Assembly (NCBI RefSeq): GCF_001637325.1
Contig: NZ_LRXL01000037.1
Location: 372,001-436,000 of the forward strand
Reading direction: 5' to 3'
Source of the DNA: Cochleicola gelatinilyticus
GTDB taxonomy: Bacteria > Bacteroidota > Bacteroidia > Flavobacteriales > Flavobacteriaceae
DNA length: 64,000 nt
Notes under the pieces: model-generated
What the model was told of the DNA's origin: nothing
Seen by the model: only the letters and a program-made list of their open reading frames with translations
The model's database searches: none
Shown: positions 25,295-35,678 of the stretch, piece by piece
Layout: each line of letters opens with the position of its first letter
Position numbering within the stretch: position 1 is the first letter of the stretch
Translations under genes and position numbers: made by a program

Positions 25295-25999
25295 ACAGAT
25301 GTAGCGTTAGTCGGAGGAGGTACGTATCCACAGCCAGGAGAGATCTCGTTGGCACACAATGGAGTATTATTCTTAGATGAATTACCCGAGTTTAAGCGTG
25401 GTGTTCTGGAAGTAATGCGGCAGCCCTTAGAAGATCGAGACGTAACAATCTCCAGAGCAAAATTTACAGTGACATATCCATCAAGCTTTATGCTGGTGGC
25501 AAGTATGAACCCCAGTCCAGGAGGATATTTTAATGATCCCGATGCACCGGTAACTTCTTCGCCCGCCGATATGCAACGGTATTTAAGCAAGATTTCGGGA
25601 CCATTATTAGATCGTATCGATATTCATATAGAAGTTACGCCAGTCCCTTTCGAAAAACTTTCCGAAGAACGAAAAGGAGAATCGAGTATTGCAATACGGG
25701 AACGCGTGACTACGGCACGGAAGATCCAGGCAGAGCGGTTTAATTCCTTCGGAAACATACACTACAATGCACAAATGGGAGTCAAACAAATTAGAACCTA
25801 TTGCAAACTAGATGCTCCTTCTTTAGAGCTTCTAAAAACTGCGATGGAGCGCCTAAGCCTATCTGCGCGTGCGTACGACCGTATCTTAAAAGTGTCCCGC
25901 ACCATTGCAGACTTAGATGCTTCCGAAGCAATTACCGGTACGCATATTTCTGAAGCCATTCAATATCGAAGTTTGGATCGCGATGGGTGGTTTGGGTGA
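25292..25999 (+). pseudogene. comM: comM (YifB family Mg-chelatase-like ATPase), 3' part
   Basis: 235 codons matching the C-terminal half of ComM/YifB: DVALVGGGTYPQPGE, then NGVLFLDELPEF (Walker B), MRQPLEDRDVTISRA, then VASMNPSPGGYFND, and the C-terminal Mg-chelatase domain through IQYRSLDRDGWFG. Family proteins are about 510 residues; the Walker A half is missing and is presumably left of the prophage. ComM is a hexameric helicase promoting branch migration during natural transformation, so integration should impair it unless the phage excises precisely. No start codon fits the fragment; the frame begins within a conserved segment. Confidence 0.9.
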
Positions 26000-26179
26000 T
26001 TCATATGCTATAAAATGTCCTTTCTAAATACTTAAATAATTGATTTTCTGAAAATTACGTATTTATACGTAGTTTATAACTAGCAGGTTGTTCCTATTTT
26101 TATAGAAGCAAATACCTGCAAGTCATTCTAATGTGATAGGAGGTGTTGCAATAAAACTTAACACTAAAACATCTAAATT

Positions 26180-27496
26180 ATGAAGACCTGTAAAGTAACT
26201 ATCCTATTAATATGTGCTTTTATGTTTTTCATAGCATGTAAAGATCAACCAAAAAAGGATTCTAAAATTAAAGAGGATACAAAGGAAATGGCTGTAAACA
26301 TTCCTTGTTCCGCACCTTCAGACTGGTTTGGAGGCAGCATACCAGTACCAGCACCAGAAAAATTTCCACAGATAGATGTCACTAATTGTGATTTTCATCA
26401 AATCTCATGGCAGTATTTTCTCTGGCTTACAGAAGAGGTAAATGGAACGCCAAGATTTGAGTCTTTATATACCGATAAAGCGATTCTCCCAGAATTTAAA
26501 GATGATCAATACCATATACTCGATCTTATTGAACAAGCTCTTTCCAAAGGGATATTGATCGATAAGAACAATAGAGCTGTTTATGGAAATATCATGATAA
26601 ATGAAATTTACCGTGATTATATTCTTGACAATAAATTGTACGATCCAGAGACAATGAATGGTTTCGATCCAACGGCAGATTTTCCAGTAGGAGCACTTTC
26701 GGCAAAGGCCACTTGGAAAATTGTACAACCCGATGAAGATGCAAGTAATTTATATACGAAAAAAGCAGATATTGAATTATTAACACTTGTGGACGGATTT
26801 CCGAGAGTGCCTAAAAATAACCCTAAAATACAAAAGAACGTAGAAGTTGCTCTAGTTGGGTTTCATATAGCAGTTGTAGTAGAAGGGCACTCAGAATTTA
26901 TATGGGCTTCTTTCGAATTTAAAGACAATGCTCCCAATTTTGCAGCTAACCAAGATCCTAACGGGATTGTATCTGATAAAGATTGGTTGTTTTATGATGC
27001 TAATACTATTGCCCGACAAACAAATAACGACAATGTAGGTATAGCAAAATTTATAGATGAAAATGCACAAACCGTTTCTCCCGTAACACAAGTAGCCCGA
27101 CAATACATTAATGGAGGTGGGGATGAAACGAACCAAAAAAATATTACCAACCTAAATGAAAATGTTGCAAGTCAAATTTCTGCACAATCTGTATGGCGAA
27201 ATTATTTTGAAGTCGGCGCTGTGTGGTTTAATACCTCTAAAGGCACACTAGCACCAAATTGGAATCCTAATGTGGTAGATAGTATGGTAACGGGATCAAT
27301 TAAACTTTCTAACGCAACGATCGAAACCTTTACCCAAAAAGTACGATCACAAAACCAATGTTTCAGTTGTCATAATTCTAATGCAATGACCAATGTACCA
27401 ACGGGTATGAAACTTTTAGGAGGAAAAAATATAAATCTTAGTCATATCCTATTAAACAATTACAACGATGGTAAAGAAATTCCTTTACCTAACTAG
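26180..27496 (+). CDS. Lipoprotein with haem-c motif, upstream of lodA-like gene
   Basis: 438 residues. N-terminal lipoprotein signal with lipobox FIAC (Cys20), so it should be membrane-anchored. A single CFSCH haem-c attachment motif lies near the C-terminus (Cys394, Cys397, His398). The middle part has no domain I can name (ISWQYFLWLTEE, VEVALVGFHIAVVVEGH). It is 21 bases upstream of the LodA-like gene in the same orientation, suggesting it is an electron acceptor or periplasmic partner of that oxidase. The family assignment is uncertain; haem binding is a motif inference. Confidence 0.65.
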   Translation: MKTCKVTILLICAFMFFIACKDQPKKDSKIKEDTKEMAVNIPCSAPSDWFGGSIPVPAPEKFPQIDVTNCDFHQISWQYFLWLTEEVNGTPRFESLYTDKAILPEFKDDQYHILDLIEQALSKGILIDKNNRAVYGNIMINEIYRDYILDNKLYDPETMNGFDPTADFPVGALSAKATWKIVQPDEDASNLYTKKADIELLTLVDGFPRVPKNNPKIQKNVEVALVGFHIAVVVEGHSEFIWASFEFKDNAPNFAANQDPNGIVSDKDWLFYDANTIARQTNNDNVGIAKFIDENAQTVSPVTQVARQYINGGGDETNQKNITNLNENVASQISAQSVWRNYFEVGAVWFNTSKGTLAPNWNPNVVDSMVTGSIKLSNATIETFTQKVRSQNQCFSCHNSNAMTNVPTGMKLLGGKNINLSHILLNNYNDGKEIPLPN

Positions 27497-27517
27497 TCAC
27501 ACCTAAAGCATATAATT

Positions 27518-29701
27518 ATGAGCAATACAACACTTAGAATACATCCCGCAATTGGAATGGCCAGAGTAGGTAATAGCAAAGAATATTATTTAGGTCCCGA
27601 AACAATGGCGGCCCAACCCCAAGAAGGAACAGTAATAACTGGAGGGCTTCCAATTAAACCAGGCACAGATAGTACAACAATTACTAGTGCCGATTTACGA
27701 GATAGTGATGGAAGATTAAAACGACAAGCCGCTCGATTTAAAATATTTCAGTATCCAGAAGAAGGGGATGTTTATAGCTACCCTGCACCTGCTGGCAAAG
27801 AGGTTCTAATAGGTTCTATGATAGATGGAAAAAAGGTGATCGATATTATATGGACAACTCATTTAGCAAATAAAAAAGCCAATTGTTGGGAGATTGACGA
27901 AGATGCAAATCAAGGAATTGCATTGTATAAAGAGCATGAAGCGACGTACGATGGACAAACATTTCAGGTAAAAACACCTCCGCTACGCAATCCAGACTTT
28001 GCTTCCGAAGAAAAACAAAATCCTTACAAAGTAAATGCTTCAGATCCCATACGGTTATCTAAATTAATAATAGATGCAGGTCCTAGAGCTATTAAAGCTA
28101 GTGAGGGAACTTCAGCAGTACCTTTCGATAAAAATTCGATAGCAAGTTATTATGATAGTGTTTCAGAAGGAATTTTAATCAATGAAAAGTATCCCATTCA
28201 GTTTCCAGCTTCCGAAGGAATTAGTAGCGACGGTAGTGATCCAATAAGCTATTTGGGAGAGCTACGTACCGAACCCAACGGGCGACTATTAGTGTTAGGG
28301 GGTCACGGACTGGCATGTGCATTTGATGATAAGGGAAATTTCGATGCCACTCAAGGACTTTGCAAAGACGTAGATAATAACAATTGGTTGGACGATACAT
28401 CCGATGGACCCGTGACAGCAGTAGTAGTATTCGAAGATGGCACGAAGCAGCCTATCGAAGGAAGTGCATGGGTTGTTGCTACAGATCCTGCCTACGCGCC
28501 ACAAACATTAAATGTGGTTTCCTTATGGGATGATATGTATAATACATGGTTAGAAAAATTTAATTTACAGCCAGATGTGTATGCCAATGGAAATTATATA
28601 GCTTCATATATACCATCGTTTAAGGAGGATGTTTTTCCCACCTTAAATGCAGCCCACATGCAAATGTGGAACACCAATTTACCTGAACAGGCAATTTCTG
28701 CACACCAAAGAATGAAAAGTCTAACACTTTCAAAACCAGGATTCGATATTATGCAATTTATTCGTAATCCAGATGGTTCTCAAGAAGATGTTGGTGCTCC
28801 TTTAATGCCACTATCACTTGGAGATGCTGCTAAAAGTTTTCTAACACTTTCACCACAACAATACTTTTTTCTGAAACAATGGAATGAGGGGAAATGCAAA
28901 CAAGAAACTAATACACCATTAGGTGAAGGAGAATTACTAGATAAAACTATTTTGGTGAATTGTTTGGGAGGGCGATTTAGCCCAGGAATCGATCTAACTT
29001 TTATTGTTAGAGATCCACTTTTTTATAATAGTGACTGGAAGAATCCAGCTATTGGAGCTTTTAGAGTAAATTACCAACCGCAAAATTATAATACTGCAAC
29101 TACTGAAACCCCATTTTTAGGAGTGGGATACATTCCTTTACAATCGGGAAATGTAGAGCCAGGAGATCTTTGTAAGTTCATGGCAATACCTTGGCATACC
29201 GATTATAATTCTTGTGCAACACATACCCCAGATCCAAATCCTGGAGGAAAACTAAATAAAGAGAATTTATATTCTGGAGATGTAAACACTACCTTATTTT
29301 GGTCTTGGCCCGCGCAACGACCCGTTGCCGTGTATACTTTTGAGGATCTTATGGCTAATACCGATATAGGAAAATTACCCGAACAACGCTATTCTTTGCG
29401 AGGAAAAGGTACTGGAGCAGTAGAAAATATGCCGCCACCCCCAGGTTGCCCAATGCACAATCCGAAACCTTTCGATATGAAAGCAATGAATGTGGGACGC
29501 TATCAAAATAGAAGAGATTTTCTTACCAAATGGATGGATATAGGGATTATCATGCAAGGACCAGCAATAGAAGGATACCCTTCAGATTTTGACACCGATT
29601 ATTTTCTAGAAGTGGAAAGCGGTTTCATTACAGATGAAAGCAATAAAGTAATTTTTTGGCCAAACGTAGTTGACGACGAGGTATATCCTCCTAAAGATTA
29701 A
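27518..29701 (+). CDS. LodA-like quinoprotein amino acid oxidase (CTQ)
   Basis: 727 residues, as LodA (L-lysine 6-oxidase, 726). It opens with RIHPAIGMARVGNSKEYYLGPE, the family signature. These oxidases carry a self-derived cysteine tryptophylquinone. The conserved NCLGGRFSPG supplies the probable Cys (482), and the conserved GDLCKFMAIPWHTDYNSC segment the probable Trp (559). Known members deaminate lysine or glycine, releasing hydrogen peroxide, with antimicrobial effect in some species; the substrate here cannot be read from sequence. No signal peptide is visible. The LodB-like gene follows after 17 bases. Confidence 0.85.
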   Translation: MSNTTLRIHPAIGMARVGNSKEYYLGPETMAAQPQEGTVITGGLPIKPGTDSTTITSADLRDSDGRLKRQAARFKIFQYPEEGDVYSYPAPAGKEVLIGSMIDGKKVIDIIWTTHLANKKANCWEIDEDANQGIALYKEHEATYDGQTFQVKTPPLRNPDFASEEKQNPYKVNASDPIRLSKLIIDAGPRAIKASEGTSAVPFDKNSIASYYDSVSEGILINEKYPIQFPASEGISSDGSDPISYLGELRTEPNGRLLVLGGHGLACAFDDKGNFDATQGLCKDVDNNNWLDDTSDGPVTAVVVFEDGTKQPIEGSAWVVATDPAYAPQTLNVVSLWDDMYNTWLEKFNLQPDVYANGNYIASYIPSFKEDVFPTLNAAHMQMWNTNLPEQAISAHQRMKSLTLSKPGFDIMQFIRNPDGSQEDVGAPLMPLSLGDAAKSFLTLSPQQYFFLKQWNEGKCKQETNTPLGEGELLDKTILVNCLGGRFSPGIDLTFIVRDPLFYNSDWKNPAIGAFRVNYQPQNYNTATTETPFLGVGYIPLQSGNVEPGDLCKFMAIPWHTDYNSCATHTPDPNPGGKLNKENLYSGDVNTTLFWSWPAQRPVAVYTFEDLMANTDIGKLPEQRYSLRGKGTGAVENMPPPPGCPMHNPKPFDMKAMNVGRYQNRRDFLTKWMDIGIIMQGPAIEGYPSDFDTDYFLEVESGFITDESNKVIFWPNVVDDEVYPPKD

Positions 29702-29718
29702 TATTAAAGCTAATACCA

Positions 29719-30876
29719 ATGCATAAAATTATTATCGTAGGCGCAGGTCCAGCTGGATGTGCTTGTGCTATTTCCTTGCTTTCTGAAGGGTTTAAAGTGC
29801 TATTAATTGATAACTCTAAAGAAGGAAAATTTAAGATTGGTGAGAGCATTCCACCGTACATGAATTTTTTACTAAAAAAATTAGGGGTGTATCAATCTTT
29901 TCTAAAAGAGCAACACGAACCTTGTTTTGGAAGTTGTTCTTATTGGGGAGGTCCGTTGCGTGGTTATAACGATACCGTTTTAAGTCCGTATGGTCATGGA
30001 TGGCATTTAGATAGAGCTACATTCGATAACAGTTTACAAAAAGAAGCTACAAAAAGAGGTGCAACCATTTTAAGGGACACTCGTTTTCTTTCTTCGGAAA
30101 ATTTACCTTCTGGGCACCGTATTTTTATGAAGACTGAAACCAATAAAATTGAATTTATAGATGCCGATTTTGTTGTAGATGCCAGTGGTAGTAATGCTGT
30201 GTTTGCAAGTTCCCAAAAAAGCAGAAAAATAAAAGGACAAGAATTAATATGTTTAGGGATGCGTTTTGAACGAACGATAGAAAAAGAAATTTCAAAACTT
30301 ACGTTCTTAGAGTCGGTACCAGAGGGGTGGTGGTATGCTGCACGAATTCCAGGAAACGAATTATTGGTTACGCTCTATACACTACCCGAAATTGTAAGAG
30401 AATTAAAACTGAATGAAATTCCGAATTGGATAACATTAGCCACGAAAGCTCCAAATATCTCTAAACTAATAGCAGAAATGAAACCAAAAGACACTAAGAT
30501 AGGAGGGTTTACCACAAAATCTTTTTGTTTAAACAAAGTGGTAGGGAATCAATGGCTTGCTATAGGTGATGCGGCAACTACATACGACCCTATTACCGCC
30601 CAAGGAATTACGAAAGCTGTTACACAGGGCATAAGAGCTTCAGAAGTAATAACTCAGCATTTTATGGGTTCTAAAATAGCTCTAAAATCATTCGAAGATG
30701 AAATACAAAAACAGTATAACGATTATAAAAAAGCACGCACCTATTTTTATAGTCTAGAACAGCGTTGGACGCATGCTCCTTTTTGGAAAACTTTTCAGAA
30801 ATCAAAATCATTTCAGACAATTTTGAAACCTTTTAAGACTAAAATAAAAATTGAAGCAAATGATTTTAATTGGTGA
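29719..30876 (+). CDS. LodB-like FAD-dependent maturase
   Basis: 385 residues. N-terminal FAD-binding motif IIVGAGPAGCACAISLL, then GESIPPYMNFLLKKLG as in the tryptophan-halogenase/LodB branch of flavoproteins, and WLAIGDAATTYDPITAQGI as the second FAD contact. LodB proteins are needed to build cysteine tryptophylquinone in the partner LodA, acting in the cytoplasm. The order LodA-LodB fits the known pair. It lies 17 bases behind the LodA-like gene. Confidence 0.85.
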   Translation: MHKIIIVGAGPAGCACAISLLSEGFKVLLIDNSKEGKFKIGESIPPYMNFLLKKLGVYQSFLKEQHEPCFGSCSYWGGPLRGYNDTVLSPYGHGWHLDRATFDNSLQKEATKRGATILRDTRFLSSENLPSGHRIFMKTETNKIEFIDADFVVDASGSNAVFASSQKSRKIKGQELICLGMRFERTIEKEISKLTFLESVPEGWWYAARIPGNELLVTLYTLPEIVRELKLNEIPNWITLATKAPNISKLIAEMKPKDTKIGGFTTKSFCLNKVVGNQWLAIGDAATTYDPITAQGITKAVTQGIRASEVITQHFMGSKIALKSFEDEIQKQYNDYKKARTYFYSLEQRWTHAPFWKTFQKSKSFQTILKPFKTKIKIEANDFNW

Positions 30877-31171
30877 GTTAAAATTAATCATCTATAGTTT
30901 TAATTACAATCATGATGTACTAACGATATGTAGTAAAAATATCATGGTGAAGTGTTGTAGCACCATCTATAAATTAGAATTATAAAATTGTGGAGTTATT
31001 ATTTTCCTTCGCAAGTCGGGTAGGAGATTTTTGTGTTAACTTTTATTTGGCAGAAATTTTTATGGCGAATTAGTGTGTTATGTGGTGTTTAGAGAGATGA
31101 TTTAACACTTTTTTAAGATTTGTCCTAAGCGGCAATTGTATCTTAGACGCTTCAAAACAAATAACTAAAAC

Positions 31172-34045
31172 ATGATAGCCAAAAGACCTTTAAAATTTTC
31201 GGTAATTGTACTCTTTGCACTTGCCAGCGTTTTTGTTTCTTGTGATTCCAAAAAAGAGGGAGCAAGCAAAGAAGAAAGCGCAAAACTTTCAGTAGACTTC
31301 GAAAAATATGAATTGGAAAACGGACTTGACGTTATTCTTCATCAAGATAAAAGTGACCCTATTGTCTCGGTAGCCATTCAATATGGAGTAGGATCTAATC
31401 GTGAGAAAACAGGAAGAACTGGATTTGCTCATTTATTTGAACACATGTTATTTCAAGAGTCTGAAAATGTTCCACAGGATCAATTCTTTAAAAAAATTCA
31501 AGATGCTGGTGGTACGCTAAATGGAGGAACTTGGAAAGATGGTACAATCTATTATGAGATCGTTCCAAAAAATGCCTTAGAAACTGTATTGTGGATGGAG
31601 AGTGATCGTATGGGATTCTTGATTAATACTGTTACTGAAGGTGCTTTCTACAACCAACAAGAGGTAGTTCAGAATGAAAAAAGACAACGTGTAGATAACA
31701 ATCCTTACGGACACACCAGTTGGGTACTGGATAAAAACATTTACCCTGAAGGACATCCATACAACTGGCAGGTGATTGGTGAACTGGAAGACCTTCAAAA
31801 TGCTACTGTAGAAGATGTTAAAGAATTTTACGATCGTTTTTATGGTCCTAATAACGCCACCTTAGTGCTTGCAGGTGATTTTAATGAAGGAGAAGCCAAA
31901 GAATTGATCGAAAAATATTTTGGTGAAATTAAGCGTCGCCAAGAAGTGGAGCCACTTAAGCCACAACCAGTTACTATCGCAGAGACGAAGCGTTTATATC
32001 ACGAAGATAACTTTGCAACCGCACCTCAATTACATATGGTATGGCCAACCATTCAGCAGTATACTGAAGATGCTTACGCACTCGATGTTTTATCTGAAAT
32101 TCTTTCTGAAGGAAAAAAAGCCCCGCTATATAAGGTTTTGGTTAAAGAAAAAGATCTTACAGCACGAACTAACGCGTATAACAGATCACAAGAAATCGCA
32201 GGAGAATTTCATTTAGTAATTACTGCCAACAACGGAAAAGACCTAGATGAGGTTGAAGCGGGTATAAATGAAGCGTTTGCTTTATTTGAAAAAGAAGGCG
32301 TAACCGATCGTGATATCGAACGAGTTAAAGCCGGTTTAGAAACTCAATTTTACAATGGTATTAGCAGCGTACTTGGAAAATCGTTTCAGTTAGCACAATA
32401 CAATGTCTTTGCAGGAGATCCTGGTTTTATTGAAAAAGATATTGAAAATATTCAGAAGGTATCTAAAGAAGATGTTATGCGAGTGTATAATACCTACATT
32501 AAAGATAAGCCTTTTGTTATGACGAGTTTTGTTCCGAAGGGACAATTAGATTTGATTGCAGAAAATTCAGAAAAAGCAGAAGTGGTTGAAGAAGAGATCA
32601 AAGAAAATGTTGAAAAGAAAGTGGAAGAAGCAAATACAGAAGTTGCAAAAACACCTTCAGCATTCGACAGGTCTATAGAACCAACACAAGGTCCAGCTCC
32701 CGAACTTAGTTTACCAGATACATGGACAGCCGAATTAGCTAATGGAATGAAAGTGTATGGTATCGAACAAAACGAGATTCCAACAGTAAACTTTAGCCTT
32801 ACGATTGAAGGTGGACATCTTCTGGATGATAAGAATAAAAATGGAGTTGCCAACTTAATGACCGATATCATGATGGAAGGAACTGCTACTAAAACTCCAG
32901 AGCAGCTAGAAGAAGAAATCGAGTTATTGGGCGCTTCTATTAATATGTATACATCTAAAGAAGCTATAACTATTAGAGGAAATACGTTAACTAGAAACTT
33001 CGATAAAACAATGGATCTGGTAGAAGAAATTCTACTTGAACCACGTTGGGACGAAGAAGAATTTGCACGTATTAAAACGAAAACGATTAACGATATCGCT
33101 CGTTCACAATCGAATCCTAATGTAGTTGCAAATCAAGTTTATAACAAATTATTATATGGCGAAGATCACATTTTTAGCTACCCAACAAGTGGAACAGAAG
33201 CTTCGGTAGAAGCGATCACAATCGACGATTTAAAAGCATATTACAATAATAATTTCTCTCCATCTGTAAGTAGTTTTCAAGTAGTTGGAAAAATTAGTAA
33301 GAGTGACGCTTTAGCGCAGCTTGACGGGTTAAAAGAGAATTGGAAAGCAAAAGAAGTAAAGATTCCAGAATATCCTGTAGCTAACAATCGAGATAAAGCT
33401 TCCTTATATTTTGTAGACATTCCGAATGCTAAACAATCTGTGATCAATATTGGGTATATTTCAATGCCAAGAACCGACAAAGATTTTTATCCTGCAGAAG
33501 TAATGAATTACAAGCTAGGAGGATCTTTCTCTGGAAATGTAAATCTTATTCTACGTGAAGAAAAGGGATATACCTATGGAGCACGTTCAGGATTTAACGG
33601 AAGTAAGATCCCGGGAACTTTTACTGCATCATCAAGTGTACGTACTAATACCACTGGTGAGTCTGTAAAGATTTTTAAAGACGAGATCGAAAAGTATAAA
33701 GAAGGTATTTCTGAAGAGGATCTTGAATTTACTCAAAATGCTTTAATTAAATCGAATGCACGTCGTTTCGAAACACAATTTTCTCTATTACAAATGCTTC
33801 AAGAAATGAGCAGCTACGATCTACCTGCTAATTATATTGAAAGTGAAGAAAAAGTAATTAAAGACATGACCTTAGAACAGCACAAAGCATTAGCTAACAA
33901 ATACCTTGATGCATCTAAAATGGCATATCTAGTTGTTGGTGATGCCGCAACCCAATACGAACAATTTAAAGACATGGGCTTTGATGAAGTAAAACTTCTT
34001 AACAAAGAAGGAGAAGAAGTGAAACTTGAAGATGTTAAAATGTAG
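31172..34045 (+). CDS. M16 family zinc peptidase, lipoprotein
   Basis: 957 residues. Lipoprotein signal with Cys24 (VFVSC). First M16 domain about 40-470: inverted zinc motif HLFEH (His87, Glu90, His91) with the third ligand expected in the QQEVVQNEKRQR helix. A charged linker (VEEEIKENVEKKVEEAN) is followed by a second, non-catalytic M16 domain about 515-940. The two-domain bacterial form is a periplasmic or outer-membrane clamshell that degrades peptides. Stands alone, 295 bases after the LodB-like gene, with a good terminator. Confidence 0.9.
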   Translation: MIAKRPLKFSVIVLFALASVFVSCDSKKEGASKEESAKLSVDFEKYELENGLDVILHQDKSDPIVSVAIQYGVGSNREKTGRTGFAHLFEHMLFQESENVPQDQFFKKIQDAGGTLNGGTWKDGTIYYEIVPKNALETVLWMESDRMGFLINTVTEGAFYNQQEVVQNEKRQRVDNNPYGHTSWVLDKNIYPEGHPYNWQVIGELEDLQNATVEDVKEFYDRFYGPNNATLVLAGDFNEGEAKELIEKYFGEIKRRQEVEPLKPQPVTIAETKRLYHEDNFATAPQLHMVWPTIQQYTEDAYALDVLSEILSEGKKAPLYKVLVKEKDLTARTNAYNRSQEIAGEFHLVITANNGKDLDEVEAGINEAFALFEKEGVTDRDIERVKAGLETQFYNGISSVLGKSFQLAQYNVFAGDPGFIEKDIENIQKVSKEDVMRVYNTYIKDKPFVMTSFVPKGQLDLIAENSEKAEVVEEEIKENVEKKVEEANTEVAKTPSAFDRSIEPTQGPAPELSLPDTWTAELANGMKVYGIEQNEIPTVNFSLTIEGGHLLDDKNKNGVANLMTDIMMEGTATKTPEQLEEEIELLGASINMYTSKEAITIRGNTLTRNFDKTMDLVEEILLEPRWDEEEFARIKTKTINDIARSQSNPNVVANQVYNKLLYGEDHIFSYPTSGTEASVEAITIDDLKAYYNNNFSPSVSSFQVVGKISKSDALAQLDGLKENWKAKEVKIPEYPVANNRDKASLYFVDIPNAKQSVINIGYISMPRTDKDFYPAEVMNYKLGGSFSGNVNLILREEKGYTYGARSGFNGSKIPGTFTASSSVRTNTTGESVKIFKDEIEKYKEGISEEDLEFTQNALIKSNARRFETQFSLLQMLQEMSSYDLPANYIESEEKVIKDMTLEQHKALANKYLDASKMAYLVVGDAATQYEQFKDMGFDEVKLLNKEGEEVKLEDVKM

Positions 34046-34071
34046 CAATTTTGCTAATTCATATTTTAAGG

Positions 34072-34100
34072 GACACCCATTTTTTGGGTGTCTTTTTTTT
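34072..34100 (+). terminator. Terminator after M16 peptidase gene
   Basis: GACACCC, seven-base loop, GGGTGTC and then eight T residues. A strong intrinsic terminator, 27 bases after the stop. Confidence 0.95.
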
Positions 34101-34210
34101 ATATCCATTGTCTGTTTTTTGCAAAACAAGTTGTTTTTAAATGAGAGAGATATCAATCCTGTTAGAAACTTTGTATTTTACCTTTTATAAACTCTCAAGT
34201 ACGTTAAATA

Positions 34211-35431
34211 GTGAAAACATTTTTTAAAAATATTGGGCCTGGGACACTTGTCGCTGCAGCATTTATTGGGCCTGGTACTGTTACAGTTTGCACTATGGCA
34301 GGAGTGAACCACGGTTTCAGTTTATTGTGGGCAATGGTTGTTTCAATCTTTGCAACAATAGTACTTCAAGAAATGGCAGCACGACTTGGTCTAGTTTCAG
34401 GGAAAGGACTTGCTGAAACAGTGACACAACAAGTAAAGCATCCAATTCTTAAATATGGAGCTATATTTTTAATGTTATCGGCAATTTTAATAGGAAACAT
34501 CGCTTATGAAGCTGGAAATATAAGCGGAGGTGTATTAGGCATGCAATCTTTAATATCTAAACCTTTTATTGGCTTCATGGGAATAGAAATCAATATTCTA
34601 AGTTTATGCATTGGTTGTATTGCTTTTAGTATTTTATTTATAGGGAATTATAAAGTCATTGAACGTACTTTGGTAACTATGGTTGTACTTATGAGTATCT
34701 CTTTTATAATTGCGGCGATCCTTACCAAACCTGCGATAGGTTCTATAATAAAGGGTCTTTTCGTTCCAGTGATTCCAGAAAAAGATTGGCTTACTGTTAT
34801 AGGGTTGGTAGGGACTACGGTGGTTCCTTACAACTTGTTTTTACACGCTTCTCTTGTAAAAGAAAAATGGAAAGGAGTTTCAGATTTAAAAACCGCAAGA
34901 AAAGAATTATACGTTTCGATTATTGTTGGAGGGTTGGTGTCTATAGCTATAATTATTTGTGGAGCAGCCATACAGGTTTCAGAAATTAACAATGCTTCAG
35001 ATCTTGCGCAAGGATTAGAACCCCTTTTTGGTAATCTTGCCACCTACGTGCTCAGTATAGGATTATTTGCGGCAGGAATAACTTCTGCTATCACTGCACC
35101 TTTAGCAGCTGCCTATGTGGTAAAAGGATGTTTTGGTTGGAAACAAGGAATTGGTAGTTTAAAATTTAGAATTGTCTGGATGTTAGTACTAGGAATCGGA
35201 ATTTTATTTTCATCCACCGGAATAAACCCGATTGAAGTAATCACTTTTGCCCAAATTGCAAACGGCATGTTACTACCAATAATTGCAGTATTTTTATGGT
35301 GGGTGATGAATAAAAAGAAAGTCTTAGGAAGGTATCGAAATTCAAAACTTCAAAATTGTATGGCAGGAATTATTGTAATAACTGCTATTATTTTAGGAGC
35401 TAAGAGTTTATATACGGTAGTATTCGGGTAA
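34211..35431 (+). CDS. Nramp-family transporter, YcsG-like, atypical metal site
   Basis: 406 residues, GTG start, about 11 membrane helices. The Nramp fold is recognisable in TM1 (GPGTLVAAAFIGPGTVTVCT) and TM6 (VGTTVVPYNLFLHAS). The metal motif DPGN of TM1 is replaced by GPGT, and the MPHN-like segment of TM6 reads VPYN, so the classic Mn/Fe site is lost. It is followed by pxpABC; in Bacillus subtilis the Nramp relative ycsG lies in the same context. The substrate may therefore be 5-oxoproline or a related compound rather than a metal (inference). Confidence 0.8.
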   Translation: MKTFFKNIGPGTLVAAAFIGPGTVTVCTMAGVNHGFSLLWAMVVSIFATIVLQEMAARLGLVSGKGLAETVTQQVKHPILKYGAIFLMLSAILIGNIAYEAGNISGGVLGMQSLISKPFIGFMGIEINILSLCIGCIAFSILFIGNYKVIERTLVTMVVLMSISFIIAAILTKPAIGSIIKGLFVPVIPEKDWLTVIGLVGTTVVPYNLFLHASLVKEKWKGVSDLKTARKELYVSIIVGGLVSIAIIICGAAIQVSEINNASDLAQGLEPLFGNLATYVLSIGLFAAGITSAITAPLAAAYVVKGCFGWKQGIGSLKFRIVWMLVLGIGILFSSTGINPIEVITFAQIANGMLLPIIAVFLWWVMNKKKVLGRYRNSKLQNCMAGIIVITAIILGAKSLYTVVFG

Positions 35432-35436
35432 AAAAT

Positions 35437-35601
35437 CTATTGTCGTTTAGAACCTTCATTACGTCTAAAAACTGCCAGAATTGCTAATAACAAACCTACA
35501 ATAAGACAACTGCATTTTAAGACGATATTGTTATCAAAAAAAAGCATTCCAATAATAGAAAGAGTAATTCCAATCGATGCAAAGACAGCTCCGTGTTTCA
35601 C
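35437..35601 (-). CDS. Small membrane protein (54 residues)
   Basis: On the opposite strand between the Nramp-like gene and pxpA. GTG start at 35601, stop at 35437. Two hydrophobic segments, AVFASIGITLSIIGMLFF and CLIVGLLLAILAVF, separated by a short loop, and a basic end (FRRNEGSKRQ), suggest a two-pass inner membrane protein. No stop codon interrupts it and composition looks coding. Family unknown; existence moderately supported. Confidence 0.45.
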   Translation of the reverse strand: MKHGAVFASIGITLSIIGMLFFDNNIVLKCSCLIVGLLLAILAVFRRNEGSKRQ

Positions 35602-35678
35602 AGGGACATAAGTATATTAGGTTAGCGAATCGAGTTTTTTGTTATAGTAAATGTATATTTTTAAAGGGAAACAAAAAA

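Noticed and set aside
25264-25590. Minus-strand frame opposite comM
   Set aside because: It is a shadow of the well-conserved comM coding strand.
35577-35678. N-terminal extension of pxpA
   Set aside because: The 34 extra residues do not resemble the family; the ATG at 35679 gives the conserved N-terminus.
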